Below are positions 1 through 8,081 of a stretch of DNA of 64,000 bases, piece after piece. Below the pieces are notes generated by a model. That model did not search any database and had not been told where the DNA came from. It saw only the letters and a program-made list of their open reading frames with translations. The DNA lies in the NCBI GenBank assembly GCA_951812775.1, contig OX638326.1:1810335-1874334 (forward strand), written 5' to 3'. Source of the stretch: an uncultured Alphaproteobacteria bacterium. GTDB taxonomy: Bacteria > Pseudomonadota > Alphaproteobacteria > MPNO01 > UBA2964. The position numbers and the translations under genes were made by a program. Every line of letters starts with the position of its first letter. The stretch's first letter is position 1.

Positions 1-54
1 GTTTGGCATCCGCAAGCCTCGCACCTCAATTGGCTCAAACAACTTGGCGGCCAC
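1..54 (-). CDS. NADH:flavin oxidoreductase (Old Yellow Enzyme family), N-terminal fragment
   Basis: The first 18 codons of a gene that leaves the window on the left. Reading the minus strand from a GTG at 54 gives VAAKLFEPIEVRGLRMPN, which matches the very conserved N-terminus of Old Yellow Enzyme-type flavin oxidoreductases (LFxPixxrgLxxxNR). A good ribosome binding site (AAGGAG) sits about 7 bases before the GTG, which supports this start. Members reduce activated double bonds with FMN. It diverges from the broken Rieske gene to its right. Only the start is visible, so family membership is likely but the substrate is unknown. Confidence 0.7.
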   Translation of the reverse strand, partial: MAAKLFEPIEVRGLRMPN

Positions 55-187
55 GTCTTTCTCCTTATTTCATAAGGTGTTAGCTTGTCGTGCATTCAGA
101 TCGAATTCAAGGGTGGCCTCCTTGACAAACTTCGAAGGCGATTTTTATCCTTTGGCAAACAAATAAATCGCGCCCGCAGGGAGATAG

Positions 188-1384
188 ATGATGATCGATG
201 ATGAAGGGTCTGGTTACGGGCGCAACGCAATCGTTCCCGAAGAAAATACCCGACTGACCCATGTTGGCGCGGGCACCCCAATGGGCGAGCTGATGCGGCG
301 CTATTGGCATCCGATCTGCATGACCTCTGACCTCACTGATCTCCCCAAATATCTCAAGATCCTCGATGAAGAGCTGGTCGCCTATCGTGATAAATCAGGC
401 AAGGTTGGCGTGCTCGGTGCCCATTGCTGCCATCGCGGCACGTCACTTGAATATGGCCGGATAGAAGAAAACGGCATTCGCTGTTGCTACCATGGCTGAC
501 TATATGACGAAGAAGGCAAATGCCTTGATCAGCCAGGTGAACCAGAGGATAGCCCCTACAAACACGAGGTCCGGCAGCCTTGGTATCCCGCCGAGGAATA
601 TCGCGGGTTGGTGTTCGCCTATATGGGCTCCCTCGACAAGAAGCCGTTGCTGCCGCATTACGATATTCTGGAAGATGATGACGCGGAATATCTCGCCTAT
701 CGCAATTACAGCCGTGGCGCAGTGTCCGAATGTAACTGGCTTCAACTTCATGAAAACGCCGCCGACCCCATGCATATTTTTGCTCTGCATGGGATGAACG
801 ACAGCCTGTTCGATTTTGACGATGTGATGGGGATCAGACCACAAATCGACTTTGTGCATTCGGATCGGCATGTGTCCTATATCCGGACGACCGATGCGGA
901 GAACGGCAACCGGCTGATCCGTACCTCAACGATCTTTGTACCAACCGGCAAATGTATTCCGCCGCCTGATGTCACCGGCAAAAATCCCGAAGAGGAGACC
1001 GAACGCGCCCGCATGGTTGGTTGGTGGGTTCCGGTCGATAATGAACATACGATTGGCTATCACATCGAACGGATCGACCCTGGCAAACGGATATTTCAGC
1101 CACCAGATGGTGAGGTCATTCGCGATTATGAAGAGACCCAGCGTGTCCCCGATGATTGGGAAGCTCAGGTCAGTCAGCTTCCCATTGCGCGCCATGCCCT
1201 TGAACATCTGGCAACATCAGACCGCGGCGTAGTGATGTTCCGACGTCTGTTGAACGAGGCTATAGATGCCATGGAGCGTGGCGAAGACCCCCCCGGCACG
1301 ATCCGGGACCCCGCTGACCGGGTCGTTGTTGTGCCCTCAGGAAATGAAGTCATTGCGCCGGAAAACCTCACTCCTGTTTCATAG
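188..1384 (+). pseudogene. Rieske 2Fe-2S aromatic oxygenase (LigX/phthalate 4,5-dioxygenase type), interrupted by an in-frame TGA
   Basis: One continuous reading frame of 398 codons with a single internal stop (TGA, 497-499). The first part carries the Rieske ligands C80-x-H82 and C99-x2-H102. The stop replaces the Trp that normally follows the second motif (CCYHG then TGA), so TGG to TGA is the simplest explanation. Downstream, in the same frame, the protein continues without further damage: a region with NWLQLHENAADPMHIFALH holds the usual Asp and two His ligands of the mononuclear iron. The overall type resembles one-component-terminal oxygenases of the phthalate 4,5-dioxygenase/LigX group. 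TGA ends many intact genes here, so recoding is unlikely. The start at 188 follows a GGGAGAT ribosome binding site. No ferredoxin or reductase gene is adjacent. Confidence 0.85.
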
Positions 1385-1427
1385 CATTTGGGAAGAAGCG
1401 AGCGGCTGCCGGACAGGGGTTAGATGG

Positions 1428-2111
1428 TTAGTCGCCTGCCTCTGACTCGCACAGATACCAGATGCGTCCGAAGGGACCGCCTTTTAGCAACTCAACTTCG
1501 ATCTCTGCCATTTCTTCATCGCCGAGCACTTCATAGTCACCCATGGAGGCAGCAATGGCGGTGCGGCGGGCATTATCTTCCATAATAAACACCCCAGCGG
1601 TCATTTCTTCCACACTGCCACCCGTGACCACGATACCATGCGCGCGCAGCAAGGCGGCACGGTGGTTGCCAAGGGTTTCCGCCATGGCTTTGCCGCGCTC
1701 TTCCGTCAGGATCAGTCTGGAATCCGGGTGAACCGGAATGCCGTCGCGGAAGATTGATGCCAGAAAATATGTTGGCTTCAGATCATGTTCCGACATGCTA
1801 AAGCTGGTTGCGGAATGGCAATGAAAATGGGCCACCGACTTCACATCCGGACGGGCTTTATAAACCTCCAGATGGATCGGCAGCTCGCTGGGCAGTTTTA
1901 CGCCGTAGTCATCCTTGCCGCCATGAAGATCAATCTCGACAAAATCTTCCGGGCGAGAGTCCGCACTGAGCTCATGCGGCGTCATCAGAATTTTGTTGGG
2001 GTCGTCCGTGCGGGCGCTGACATGGCCGAACCCGTCGACATAGCCACGCTTGTAAAAAAACCGCCACGCCTTGTTGAGCTTTTCGGCCAGCCGCTGATTT
2101 GAGTTTCCCAT
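1428..2111 (-). CDS. class II aldolase/adducin family protein
   Basis: A 227-residue cytoplasmic protein of the class II aldolase family, which splits or epimerises sugar phosphates or decarboxylates related acids with a bound divalent metal. Visible features are GHVSAR near residues 29-34, the catalytic-site Glu in LPSELPIH (E76), the metal pair H97 and H99 in AHFHCH, and the third His in LLRAHG (H158). Length is normal for the family. It is convergent with the broken Rieske gene and divergent from the following SDR. In oxygenase clusters such proteins often act as decarboxylases or aldolases on ring-cleavage or sugar-acid intermediates, but the substrate cannot be read from sequence. Confidence 0.85.
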   Translation of the reverse strand: MGNSNQRLAEKLNKAWRFFYKRGYVDGFGHVSARTDDPNKILMTPHELSADSRPEDFVEIDLHGGKDDYGVKLPSELPIHLEVYKARPDVKSVAHFHCHSATSFSMSEHDLKPTYFLASIFRDGIPVHPDSRLILTEERGKAMAETLGNHRAALLRAHGIVVTGGSVEEMTAGVFIMEDNARRTAIAASMGDYEVLGDEEMAEIEVELLKGGPFGRIWYLCESEAGD

Positions 2112-2254
2112 AACCGTCTTTCTCCTGTTTCTTTAGTAGCCCCAGTGGGCGCACCGATATTGTTCAAAGCGACAGCTGCCTAAATTAGACATCGGGTCAG
2201 CCGCTCCATAAGATCACAGTAGAATAACGACGAACCGGCAAAAGGGGCACCCAA

Positions 2255-2986
2255 ATGCTGAAAGATAAAATCGCCATCGTGACCGGCAGTGCACAGGGTA
2301 TCGGCAAACATGCTGTCAAAACCCTGGCCCAGAACGGCGTCAAAATTGCCATTGCCGATATCAATCCGGAGACCGCCGAGCAGGCCGCTGCCGAACTCAG
2401 CGCGCATGCCGAAACAATCGCCCTAACACTCGATGTCCGTGACGAAACAGCTATTGAGCGCGGCTTTGCCGAGGTGGCAAGCAAGCTAGGCGGTATCGAT
2501 ATTCTGGTAAACAATGCCGGTATTGTGCCGCATTTTCGCTGGGGGTCGCCGCTCTGGCCGGCCGTTGCCGACATGCCGCATGAATTCTGGGACGACGTCA
2601 TGCAGACTAACCTGTACGGCACGTTTAATTGCACCAAACACGCCATCCCCCACATGAAGAACCGCCAGGGCGGCCATATCATCAACCTGTGGGGTGGCGG
2701 TGGTACGCGTGCGCTGGCTTATATGGTCACCAAGAACGGTATACGGACCTTCACGCACTATATCGCCGATGAAGTTAGAGACGACAATATTTGCGTGGTA
2801 ACGTTTTCGCCCCGCTTTGCGATCGCCACGGAAACCGCTCCCCAGGAAGCCAAAGACAGAATGCCGAGCCCGGAGGTTTTGGGCGACGGGTTCGTGCTGT
2901 CGGCAGAACTACCAATCGACGCCAGCGGAAAATGCTATGCCTTTGAAGACGGCAAGCTCGTCCTCGAAGAGGCAATGCCGGGATAA
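2255..2986 (+). CDS. short-chain dehydrogenase/reductase with an altered active-site loop
   Basis: A 243-residue SDR. The NAD(P)-binding motif TGSAQGIG is at residues 10-17, NNAG at 86-89, and the catalytic pair is Y156 and K160 (YMVTK). The usual catalytic Ser about 13 residues before the Tyr is not visible: that stretch reads INLWGGGGTRALAY and is shorter than normal. The protein may therefore be a catalytically weak or repurposed SDR. It stands divergent from the class II aldolase and is followed closely by the FkbM methyltransferase. Family assignment is secure; activity is uncertain. Confidence 0.85.
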   Translation: MLKDKIAIVTGSAQGIGKHAVKTLAQNGVKIAIADINPETAEQAAAELSAHAETIALTLDVRDETAIERGFAEVASKLGGIDILVNNAGIVPHFRWGSPLWPAVADMPHEFWDDVMQTNLYGTFNCTKHAIPHMKNRQGGHIINLWGGGGTRALAYMVTKNGIRTFTHYIADEVRDDNICVVTFSPRFAIATETAPQEAKDRMPSPEVLGDGFVLSAELPIDASGKCYAFEDGKLVLEEAMPG

Positions 2987-3021
2987 GTCATGTTATTGAA
3001 AGAAGCTGGTTAGAGACGTTT

Positions 3022-4001
3022 ATGTCCACTGGAGCTGGAAGCGGCCATTATCCGCAAGACGACATAATCAAAATCACGGCCAAACCACGCAAATTCATCA
3101 AGAGCACCACCTTACCGTTCTTGCCTCGATTGCAAATTCACGATCCCAACGACAGACCAAAAGGGATCAATCGCCTCAAAAAGAAGTTTGCTCAAAGTGC
3201 CGACCAGCTTTTGCATGGCTGGATGAGCTTTCCTGCTCAAGGAACCTTCATCATATCAATGGCTGATGGCACGTCTCGCAATCTGGCTTTCGATGCCCAC
3301 CAATCAGCTTACCTCGCCTTTGTAAGCAGGGATTTGCATGGCGGCTATGAGCCAACTGAGACTTTATTTCTGGAAGCTATGCTTTCCAAGGCAAACACAT
3401 TTTACGATATCGGCGCCAATTGGGGTTACTACTCCCTTCTGGCGACGACACATAATCAATTCAAGGGAGAGGTTTGCGCTTTCGACGTATCGGAACAAAT
3501 GAATTTTGCCCTGACGAACATGGCCGAAACATTGGCCTTAAGTTCACTAAAGATTGTTGGCTGTGGTCTTTCCGACCGATCAGGAAATGTGGTCATAGAT
3601 GCAGCTCAGGCAACACTCCTAACTAAAGTCGTCAGCGCCTCAACTAAACGTGCCCGCGGGACATGACGGCAAAGGTTGCAAGGCTCGATGATATTGATCT
3701 GCCTGCTCCTGATTTGATGAAAATTGATGTGGAAGATCATGAGATTGAGGTCTTGCGGGGAGGCGAAACCTTGTTGACGCAACATAAGCCTCTCATTCTC
3801 TTCGAAGATCGCACCGGAAATAATGGCGGTGAAGCTGGCAGATTTTTGCAATCGCTTGGCTATAATCTTTACTGCCTAACCGAGACAGCGGAGTCGGACT
3901 CCACGATCAACCTGATACCGTTAAATCCGACCGGTCAAACCGAACAGCAACTTAATCTCGTTGCTGTTCCAGCCAGCCACGAAGCGCGTTGGTTTAGCTG
4001 A
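3022..4001 (+). pseudogene. FkbM family SAM-dependent methyltransferase, split by a frameshift
   Basis: Two overlapping reading frames (3022-3666 and 3663-4001) together make one FkbM-type methyltransferase. The first half has the SAM-binding motif FYDIGANWGYYS, and the second has the conserved later motif LMKIDVEDHEIEVLRGG followed by a PLILFE strand. The two frames differ by one base (offset -1), and the downstream frame has a stop just before its ATG at 3663, so the lesion lies at about 3640-3665. The ATGA overlap could allow coupled translation of two polypeptides, but neither half alone would hold a full methyltransferase fold. FkbM enzymes O-methylate sugars or small metabolites. A sequence error is possible. 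Confidence 0.75.
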
Positions 4002-4027
4002 CAAACAACGAAGCAGGACAAACTTCC

Positions 4028-4096
4028 ATGAGCAAATCTCTGGAAAAAGACTCCATTATTCCATACGCCGACCCCGACAGCCTTATCCGCGATTAG
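4028..4096 (+). other. 22-codon micro-ORF, possibly a gene remnant
   Basis: A short frame begins with ATG at 4028 and ends with TAG at 4096. Its product starts MSKSLEKDSIIPYADPDSL, and the IPYADPDSL part resembles the N-terminus of carboxymuconolactone decarboxylase/AhpD-like proteins. It lies between the broken FkbM gene and the next SDR. I infer a possible truncated N-terminal remnant; it may also be chance. No further coding signal is seen in the gap up to 4152. Confidence 0.25.
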
Positions 4097-4152
4097 ACAT
4101 CGTCAAAGGCGGCTCATAAAATCCCGCCTGAATTTAATAAAGGGACGAAACC

Positions 4153-4929
4153 ATGACAGGCCGACTGGAAGGAAAGAAATGCGTCATCACCGGTGGCGGT
4201 GGTGGTATTGGCGGCGGCACAGGAAAGCTGTTTTGCGACGAAGGCGCCGAAGTCATATTGCTAGACCTCAATGAAGACGCGCTGGCCAACGCGGCCGGCG
4301 ACATAGCTGCCAACAACCCTGACGCCCGGGTCACAACCCTTAGCGCCAATATCGCCGAAGAAGACGACGCGATGCGCGCGATGAACGAGGCGGCAGACCG
4401 GCTCGGCGGCATCGATGTACTGGTCAATAATGCCGGCATCCGCAAATTCACTCATCTGGTCGATGCGACACCCGACTCCTGGCAGGACATCATTTCGGTC
4501 AATTTGCTGGGCACGGCCAATTGCGCCAAGGCGGCAATGCCGTATCTCCGCGAGTCTCCCACAGGCGCGATTGTAAATGTCTCTTCGGTTTATGGCGTGA
4601 TTGGCCGCAAGAATATGGGGCAGTATGACGCCACCAAAGCCGCCATCAATTCGATGACTCGCACCCTTGCCCACGAAGAAGCCGAACATGGCGTAAGGGT
4701 GAACTGTGTTTGTCCGGGCGGCACGCTGACCCCCTTTCACAAGGCACGCTTTGCGGCTGATGGCATGGACCAGGCGGCAATCGATGCCATTCAGGCCGAC
4801 GCCACCCTCATGCGGCGCTGGGCAGAAGTTGAGGAGATTGCTTATCCGATCCTGTGGCTCGCCTCAGACGAGGCCTCCTTTATCACCGGCGTCATCCTGA
4901 TGGCCGATGGCGGCAAATCGGCAAAGTAG
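4153..4929 (+). CDS. short-chain dehydrogenase/reductase
   Basis: A classical SDR of 258 residues. It has TGGGGGIG at residues 13-20 for NAD(P) binding, NNAG at 92-95, a Ser pair at 144-145, and the catalytic Y158 and K162 (YDATK). The C-terminus ends with the usual SFITGVILMADGG, typical of FabG-like oxidoreductases. A purine-rich AAAGGGACG precedes the ATG. It lies upstream of the ring-hydroxylating dioxygenase pair, separated by a palindromic repeat. A role in dehydrogenating a diol or alcohol from oxygenase action is plausible from context only. Confidence 0.9.
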   Translation: MTGRLEGKKCVITGGGGGIGGGTGKLFCDEGAEVILLDLNEDALANAAGDIAANNPDARVTTLSANIAEEDDAMRAMNEAADRLGGIDVLVNNAGIRKFTHLVDATPDSWQDIISVNLLGTANCAKAAMPYLRESPTGAIVNVSSVYGVIGRKNMGQYDATKAAINSMTRTLAHEEAEHGVRVNCVCPGGTLTPFHKARFAADGMDQAAIDAIQADATLMRRWAEVEEIAYPILWLASDEASFITGVILMADGGKSAK

Positions 4930-4942
4930 GGCTTATTTCTTT

Positions 4943-5014
4943 GTCATTGCCGGGCCTGACCCGGCAATCCAGCTTTTCGCGCAACTGGATGCCCGGATCA
5001 CGTCCGGGCATGAC
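4943..5014. repeat. intergenic palindromic repeat element
   Basis: Two neighbouring palindromes lie between the SDR and the dioxygenase. The left one contains TGCCGGGCCTGACCCGGCA (4948-4966), the right one TGCCCGGATCACGTCCGGGCA (4989-5010, imperfect). Both ends carry GTCAT/ATGAC, so the whole element is itself an imperfect inverted repeat (GTCATTGCCGGG at the left, CCCGGGCATGAC-like at the right) joined by a short linker. This is the form of the dispersed palindromic repeats common between alphaproteobacterial genes. In RNA it would fold into stable hairpins, which could also affect transcript ends. Confidence 0.7.
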
Positions 5015-5116
5015 GGGTTTTTACAAAGTCCAAATTGACCACAACACCCCTCACCTTCTCCTTTTCAGCGCCCCCTGCTATGCGGTATTGTCCGGCCAGA
5101 CTTAAGGAGTAGCACC

Positions 5117-6364
5117 ATGGATACCGCACAGATCGATCCCGGCACAGATTTTGTCTGGCCGTCGGAGGATGTCTCACAGATTCCGTTTCGGGTTTATACC
5201 GATCAGGACCTCTATGACCGTGAACAGAAAATGCTGTTTCAGGGCCCGACCTGGAACTTCCTGTGTCTCGATTGCGAGATCCCCGAGCCCGGCGACTACA
5301 AGATGACCTATATCGGCGATGCGCCCATCGTCGTGGTGCGCGACGAGAATGGTGACATTAACGCCATGGTCAATCGGTGTGCCCATAAGGGCTCACTGGT
5401 CTGTTACAAGCCGCGCGGCAATGTGAAGGAATTTGCCTGTATCTATCACAACTGGACATACGATTTGCGCGGCAAGCTGACCGGTGTGGCGTTTGGCAAA
5501 GGGGTACGCGGACAGGGCGGGCTGACCGAAGAATTCAAACATGATGAACATGGGCTGGAACGCATTCGGATTGAGAATGTGCGCGGCTTTATCATGGGCA
5601 CGTTTAGCGACGAGACACCAGCCTTTGTCGATTATATCGGCCAGGAGCTGATGGATAATATCGACCGGGTGTTTATCAAGCCGCTAAAAGTTCTCGGCTA
5701 TCACAGCCAGATCTTTCCGAATAACTGGAAGCTCTATGTTGAGAACAACAAGGACTCCTATCATGCGAGCCTGCTCCACGTTTTCCACAACACATTTGGT
5801 GTGGTTCGACCGACGATGACCGGAGGCATCCTGCTCAGCGACAGCCGCTGGCATCATCTGAGCTATACCCAGCGCGAAGAAATTGGCGACGACAATATTG
5901 CCAAAGAAAAAATCCGCTCGAAGCAGGATGATTACAGTCTCGCCGACACCCGAATGATGGAACATGTGCTGGAGCTCGGCGACAAGATCACCAACTCGAT
6001 TCAGACCGTCTTCCCGACCATGGTGTTACAGCAGATCCTCAACGCGCTTGCTGTACGGCAGCTTATCCCGCGCGGCGTCGATGAAAGCGAACTGATCTGG
6101 ACCATTCTCGGTTTTGAGGATGACGATGCCGATATGGATGAGTTACGGCTCCAGGTGAACAACCTGGTTGGCCCGGCCGGGTTTATCTCTATGGAAGATG
6201 GTTGTGTCGGCGGCTTTATCCAGACCGCTGCTAAGGCCAACGTTGATGCCCAAACCATCCTGCCGATGGGAGGTCGCAAGATCGAACCCAGCGACGGATC
6301 ACGTGTCACAGAATCCGCAGTGCGCGGATTCTGGAAGGGCTGGCGCGAATGTATGGGAGTGTGA
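5117..6364 (+). CDS. aromatic ring-hydroxylating dioxygenase alpha subunit (anthranilate/salicylate type)
   Basis: A 415-residue large subunit of a Rieske non-haem iron oxygenase, which adds both atoms of O2 to an aromatic ring with electrons supplied by a separate reductase chain. The Rieske cluster ligands are C88-x-H90 and C108-x2-H111, followed by NW. The catalytic iron ligands are seen in ENNKDSYHASLLH (D213, H216, H221). The pattern around GVRGQGG and the N-terminal WNFLCL resembles the AndAc/NagG group acting on anthranilate or salicylate. The matching small subunit follows 10 bases downstream. The substrate prediction is by resemblance only, and no ferredoxin or reductase is next to it. 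Confidence 0.9.
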   Translation: MDTAQIDPGTDFVWPSEDVSQIPFRVYTDQDLYDREQKMLFQGPTWNFLCLDCEIPEPGDYKMTYIGDAPIVVVRDENGDINAMVNRCAHKGSLVCYKPRGNVKEFACIYHNWTYDLRGKLTGVAFGKGVRGQGGLTEEFKHDEHGLERIRIENVRGFIMGTFSDETPAFVDYIGQELMDNIDRVFIKPLKVLGYHSQIFPNNWKLYVENNKDSYHASLLHVFHNTFGVVRPTMTGGILLSDSRWHHLSYTQREEIGDDNIAKEKIRSKQDDYSLADTRMMEHVLELGDKITNSIQTVFPTMVLQQILNALAVRQLIPRGVDESELIWTILGFEDDDADMDELRLQVNNLVGPAGFISMEDGCVGGFIQTAAKANVDAQTILPMGGRKIEPSDGSRVTESAVRGFWKGWRECMGV

Positions 6365-6374
6365 GCGCGATATC

Positions 6375-6869
6375 ATGACGACAACCACTGATCTCGACCG
6401 CGACCTTGCCATGCGACTGCGCATCGATGCGCTGGTCGCCGATTATATTCACTGCATTGATGAAGACCGGCTGGAGGAATGGCCAGATTATTTCACCGCC
6501 GATGGCCGCTACAAGGTCATCACCCGCGAGAATTATGACCTCGGCCTGCCGGTCGCGCTGATCTATTGCGACGGGCGCGGTATGTTTGAGGATCGTATCT
6601 CGGCCCTGCGCACTGCCAATATTTATGAGCCGCATGTCTATTGCCATATGGTCAGCGCGCTCAAAATTCTCGACAGCAGCGGACCCGACATTAAAACCCA
6701 GTCCAATTTCACCGTGACGCGCACCATGTCTGAAGGCGACATGATGACCTTCCTGTGTGGCAAAGTTTTTGACACAGTCACCGAAGTCGATGGTGAGCTG
6801 AAATTCAAGGAACGCACCGTGATCCTTGATTCGCGTCGGATCGATACATTGCTGGTTATCCCGGTTTAG
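6375..6869 (+). CDS. aromatic ring-hydroxylating dioxygenase beta subunit
   Basis: A 164-residue small subunit, which gives structure to the alpha3-beta3 oxygenase and has no cofactor. Recognisable family features are the acidic helix IDEDRLEEWPDYFTADGRY near the N-terminus and the C-terminal KERTVILDSRRIDTLLVIPV. The ATG at 6375 is chosen, although the frame stays open upstream into the alpha gene, because it lies 10 bases after the alpha stop and starts the usual beta-subunit N-terminal helix. It is surely cotranscribed with the alpha subunit. Confidence 0.88.
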   Translation: MTTTTDLDRDLAMRLRIDALVADYIHCIDEDRLEEWPDYFTADGRYKVITRENYDLGLPVALIYCDGRGMFEDRISALRTANIYEPHVYCHMVSALKILDSSGPDIKTQSNFTVTRTMSEGDMMTFLCGKVFDTVTEVDGELKFKERTVILDSRRIDTLLVIPV

Positions 6870-6887
6870 AACCCGCCGTCCGCTCCG

Positions 6888-7412
6888 ATGATTTATTCCC
6901 TCGGCGATATGACGTTCACCACGGCGAGTGACGATTATTACGTTACTGACAGTGCTGACCTGATTGGCGCCGTATATCTCGGCGATAAGGCGAGCGTTTG
7001 GTGGAATGCGGTGCTGCGCGCCGACAATGAACCGATCACCGTTGGCAACAACACCAATATTCAGGACGGCAGCGTGCTCCATACCGACCCTGGCTTTCCG
7101 ATGGATATCGGCGCCAATGTCTCGGTTGGTCATATGTGTATGCTGCATGGCTGCACGATTGGCGAGGGCTCGCTCATCGGCATCGGCAGCATCGTTCTCA
7201 ACGGCGCAAAAATAGGTAAGAACTGCCTAATCGGCGCCAACTCGCTAATCACCGAAGGCAAGGAAATTCCGGACAACTCATTGGTCATGGGCTCCCCCGG
7301 CAAGGTCATCCGCGAGGTCAATGAGGACGCCATCGCAATGATGGCGCATAATATTGAGTCCTATGTGAACCGGTCGGCACGCTATCGTGCGGAGCTGAAA
7401 CCCGTAAGCTAG
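6888..7412 (+). CDS. gamma-carbonic anhydrase-like hexapeptide-repeat protein
   Basis: A 174-residue left-handed beta-helix protein of the gamma-carbonic anhydrase/PaaY/YrdA family. The three zinc His residues typical of the family are present at H65, H82 and H87 (SVLHTDPGF, VGHMCMLHGC), and hexapeptide repeats run from about residue 25 to 135, ending MGSPGKV. The gene follows the dioxygenase beta subunit by 18 bases and is probably in the same transcript. PaaY-like members act as thioesterases or carbonic anhydrases in catabolic operons, so a helper role for the oxygenase pathway is likely but unproven. Its stop overlaps that of the convergent MOSC gene by 4 bases (CTAG). Confidence 0.88.
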   Translation: MIYSLGDMTFTTASDDYYVTDSADLIGAVYLGDKASVWWNAVLRADNEPITVGNNTNIQDGSVLHTDPGFPMDIGANVSVGHMCMLHGCTIGEGSLIGIGSIVLNGAKIGKNCLIGANSLITEGKEIPDNSLVMGSPGKVIREVNEDAIAMMAHNIESYVNRSARYRAELKPVS

Positions 7413-8077
7413 CTAGTCTTCGCCACTCGCTCTTCCAACGACCCGCGCCAGCCGGGGGACAATGCCTCGATTTCCAACGCTTTCTTCGCGCCCTCGATAT
7501 TATCAGGCTCGAAATACAACAGATGCATCATATCGCGCACTGATATACGGACCGGGCCTTCACCGGCTCGTTCGATCGCATCGCCTGCACCAACGTCGCC
7601 TTCTTCTAGAACCCTTAGGTAAAACCCGGTACGGCAGGCTGCCGCGAATTGTTTCTGAAAACCTTCAATGCCCATCAAAATGCCAAGCTTAAAACAAGGC
7701 ACACGGGGCTGCGTAACCCCGACCAAGGCACCCCCAATGCGGAACCTGTCGCCGACGCACACCTCTGCATCTGACATGCCCTCAACTGTGAAGTTCTCCC
7801 CGAACTGTCCGGCATCAGCGAAATCATCTCGTCCCAGCTCGGTCGCCCAGAAGTCGTAATTCTCCCTGGTATAGACGTAGACGGCCTTATCAACCCCGCC
7901 ATGCGCTTCGAGATCAGCCTGCCCATCGCCGTCTAGATTGGTGCGCCGCAACATCACGCGATCATCGACAGGCGCCTTAAAAATGCCCGTTGTCGTGGTC
8001 AGTTCACGGCCCTTGCGGTCAACATAAGCAACCTCTTTCGGGGTGCCGATACTGACCGAAAGTAACTTCATAGCCAT
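7409..8077 (-). CDS. MOSC domain protein (YiiM-like)
   Basis: A 222-residue MOSC domain protein. MOSC domains carry sulfur or molybdenum-cofactor chemistry on a conserved Cys. Visible family marks are the LEAHGGVDKAVYVY segment (residues 57-69), QFGENF (91-96) and the probable sulfur-carrying Cys in QPRVPCFKLG (C128). The frame stays open upstream to 8263, but translation from ATG 8077 (or 8071) gives the usual MKLLSVSIG start and lies 4 bases after the stop of the upstream MetE-like gene, so the longer form is rejected. The pair is probably an operon. Confidence 0.85.
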   Translation of the reverse strand: MAMKLLSVSIGTPKEVAYVDRKGRELTTTTGIFKAPVDDRVMLRRTNLDGDGQADLEAHGGVDKAVYVYTRENYDFWATELGRDDFADAGQFGENFTVEGMSDAEVCVGDRFRIGGALVGVTQPRVPCFKLGILMGIEGFQKQFAAACRTGFYLRVLEEGDVGAGDAIERAGEGPVRISVRDMMHLLYFEPDNIEGAKKALEIEALSPGWRGSLEERVAKTS

Positions 8078-8081
8078 ACCG

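Noticed and set aside
497-499. Recoding of TGA as Trp or selenocysteine in the Rieske gene
   Set aside because: TGA ends several intact genes in the window and no selenocysteine-type hairpin is obvious; a nonsense change is simpler.
3640-3666. Programmed frameshift in the FkbM gene
   Set aside because: No slippery heptamer or following stem is evident, and methyltransferases of this family are not known to need one.
6306-7148. 280-codon open frame on the minus strand
   Set aside because: It is the antisense of the dioxygenase beta and gamma-carbonic-anhydrase genes and has no motif or ribosome binding site.
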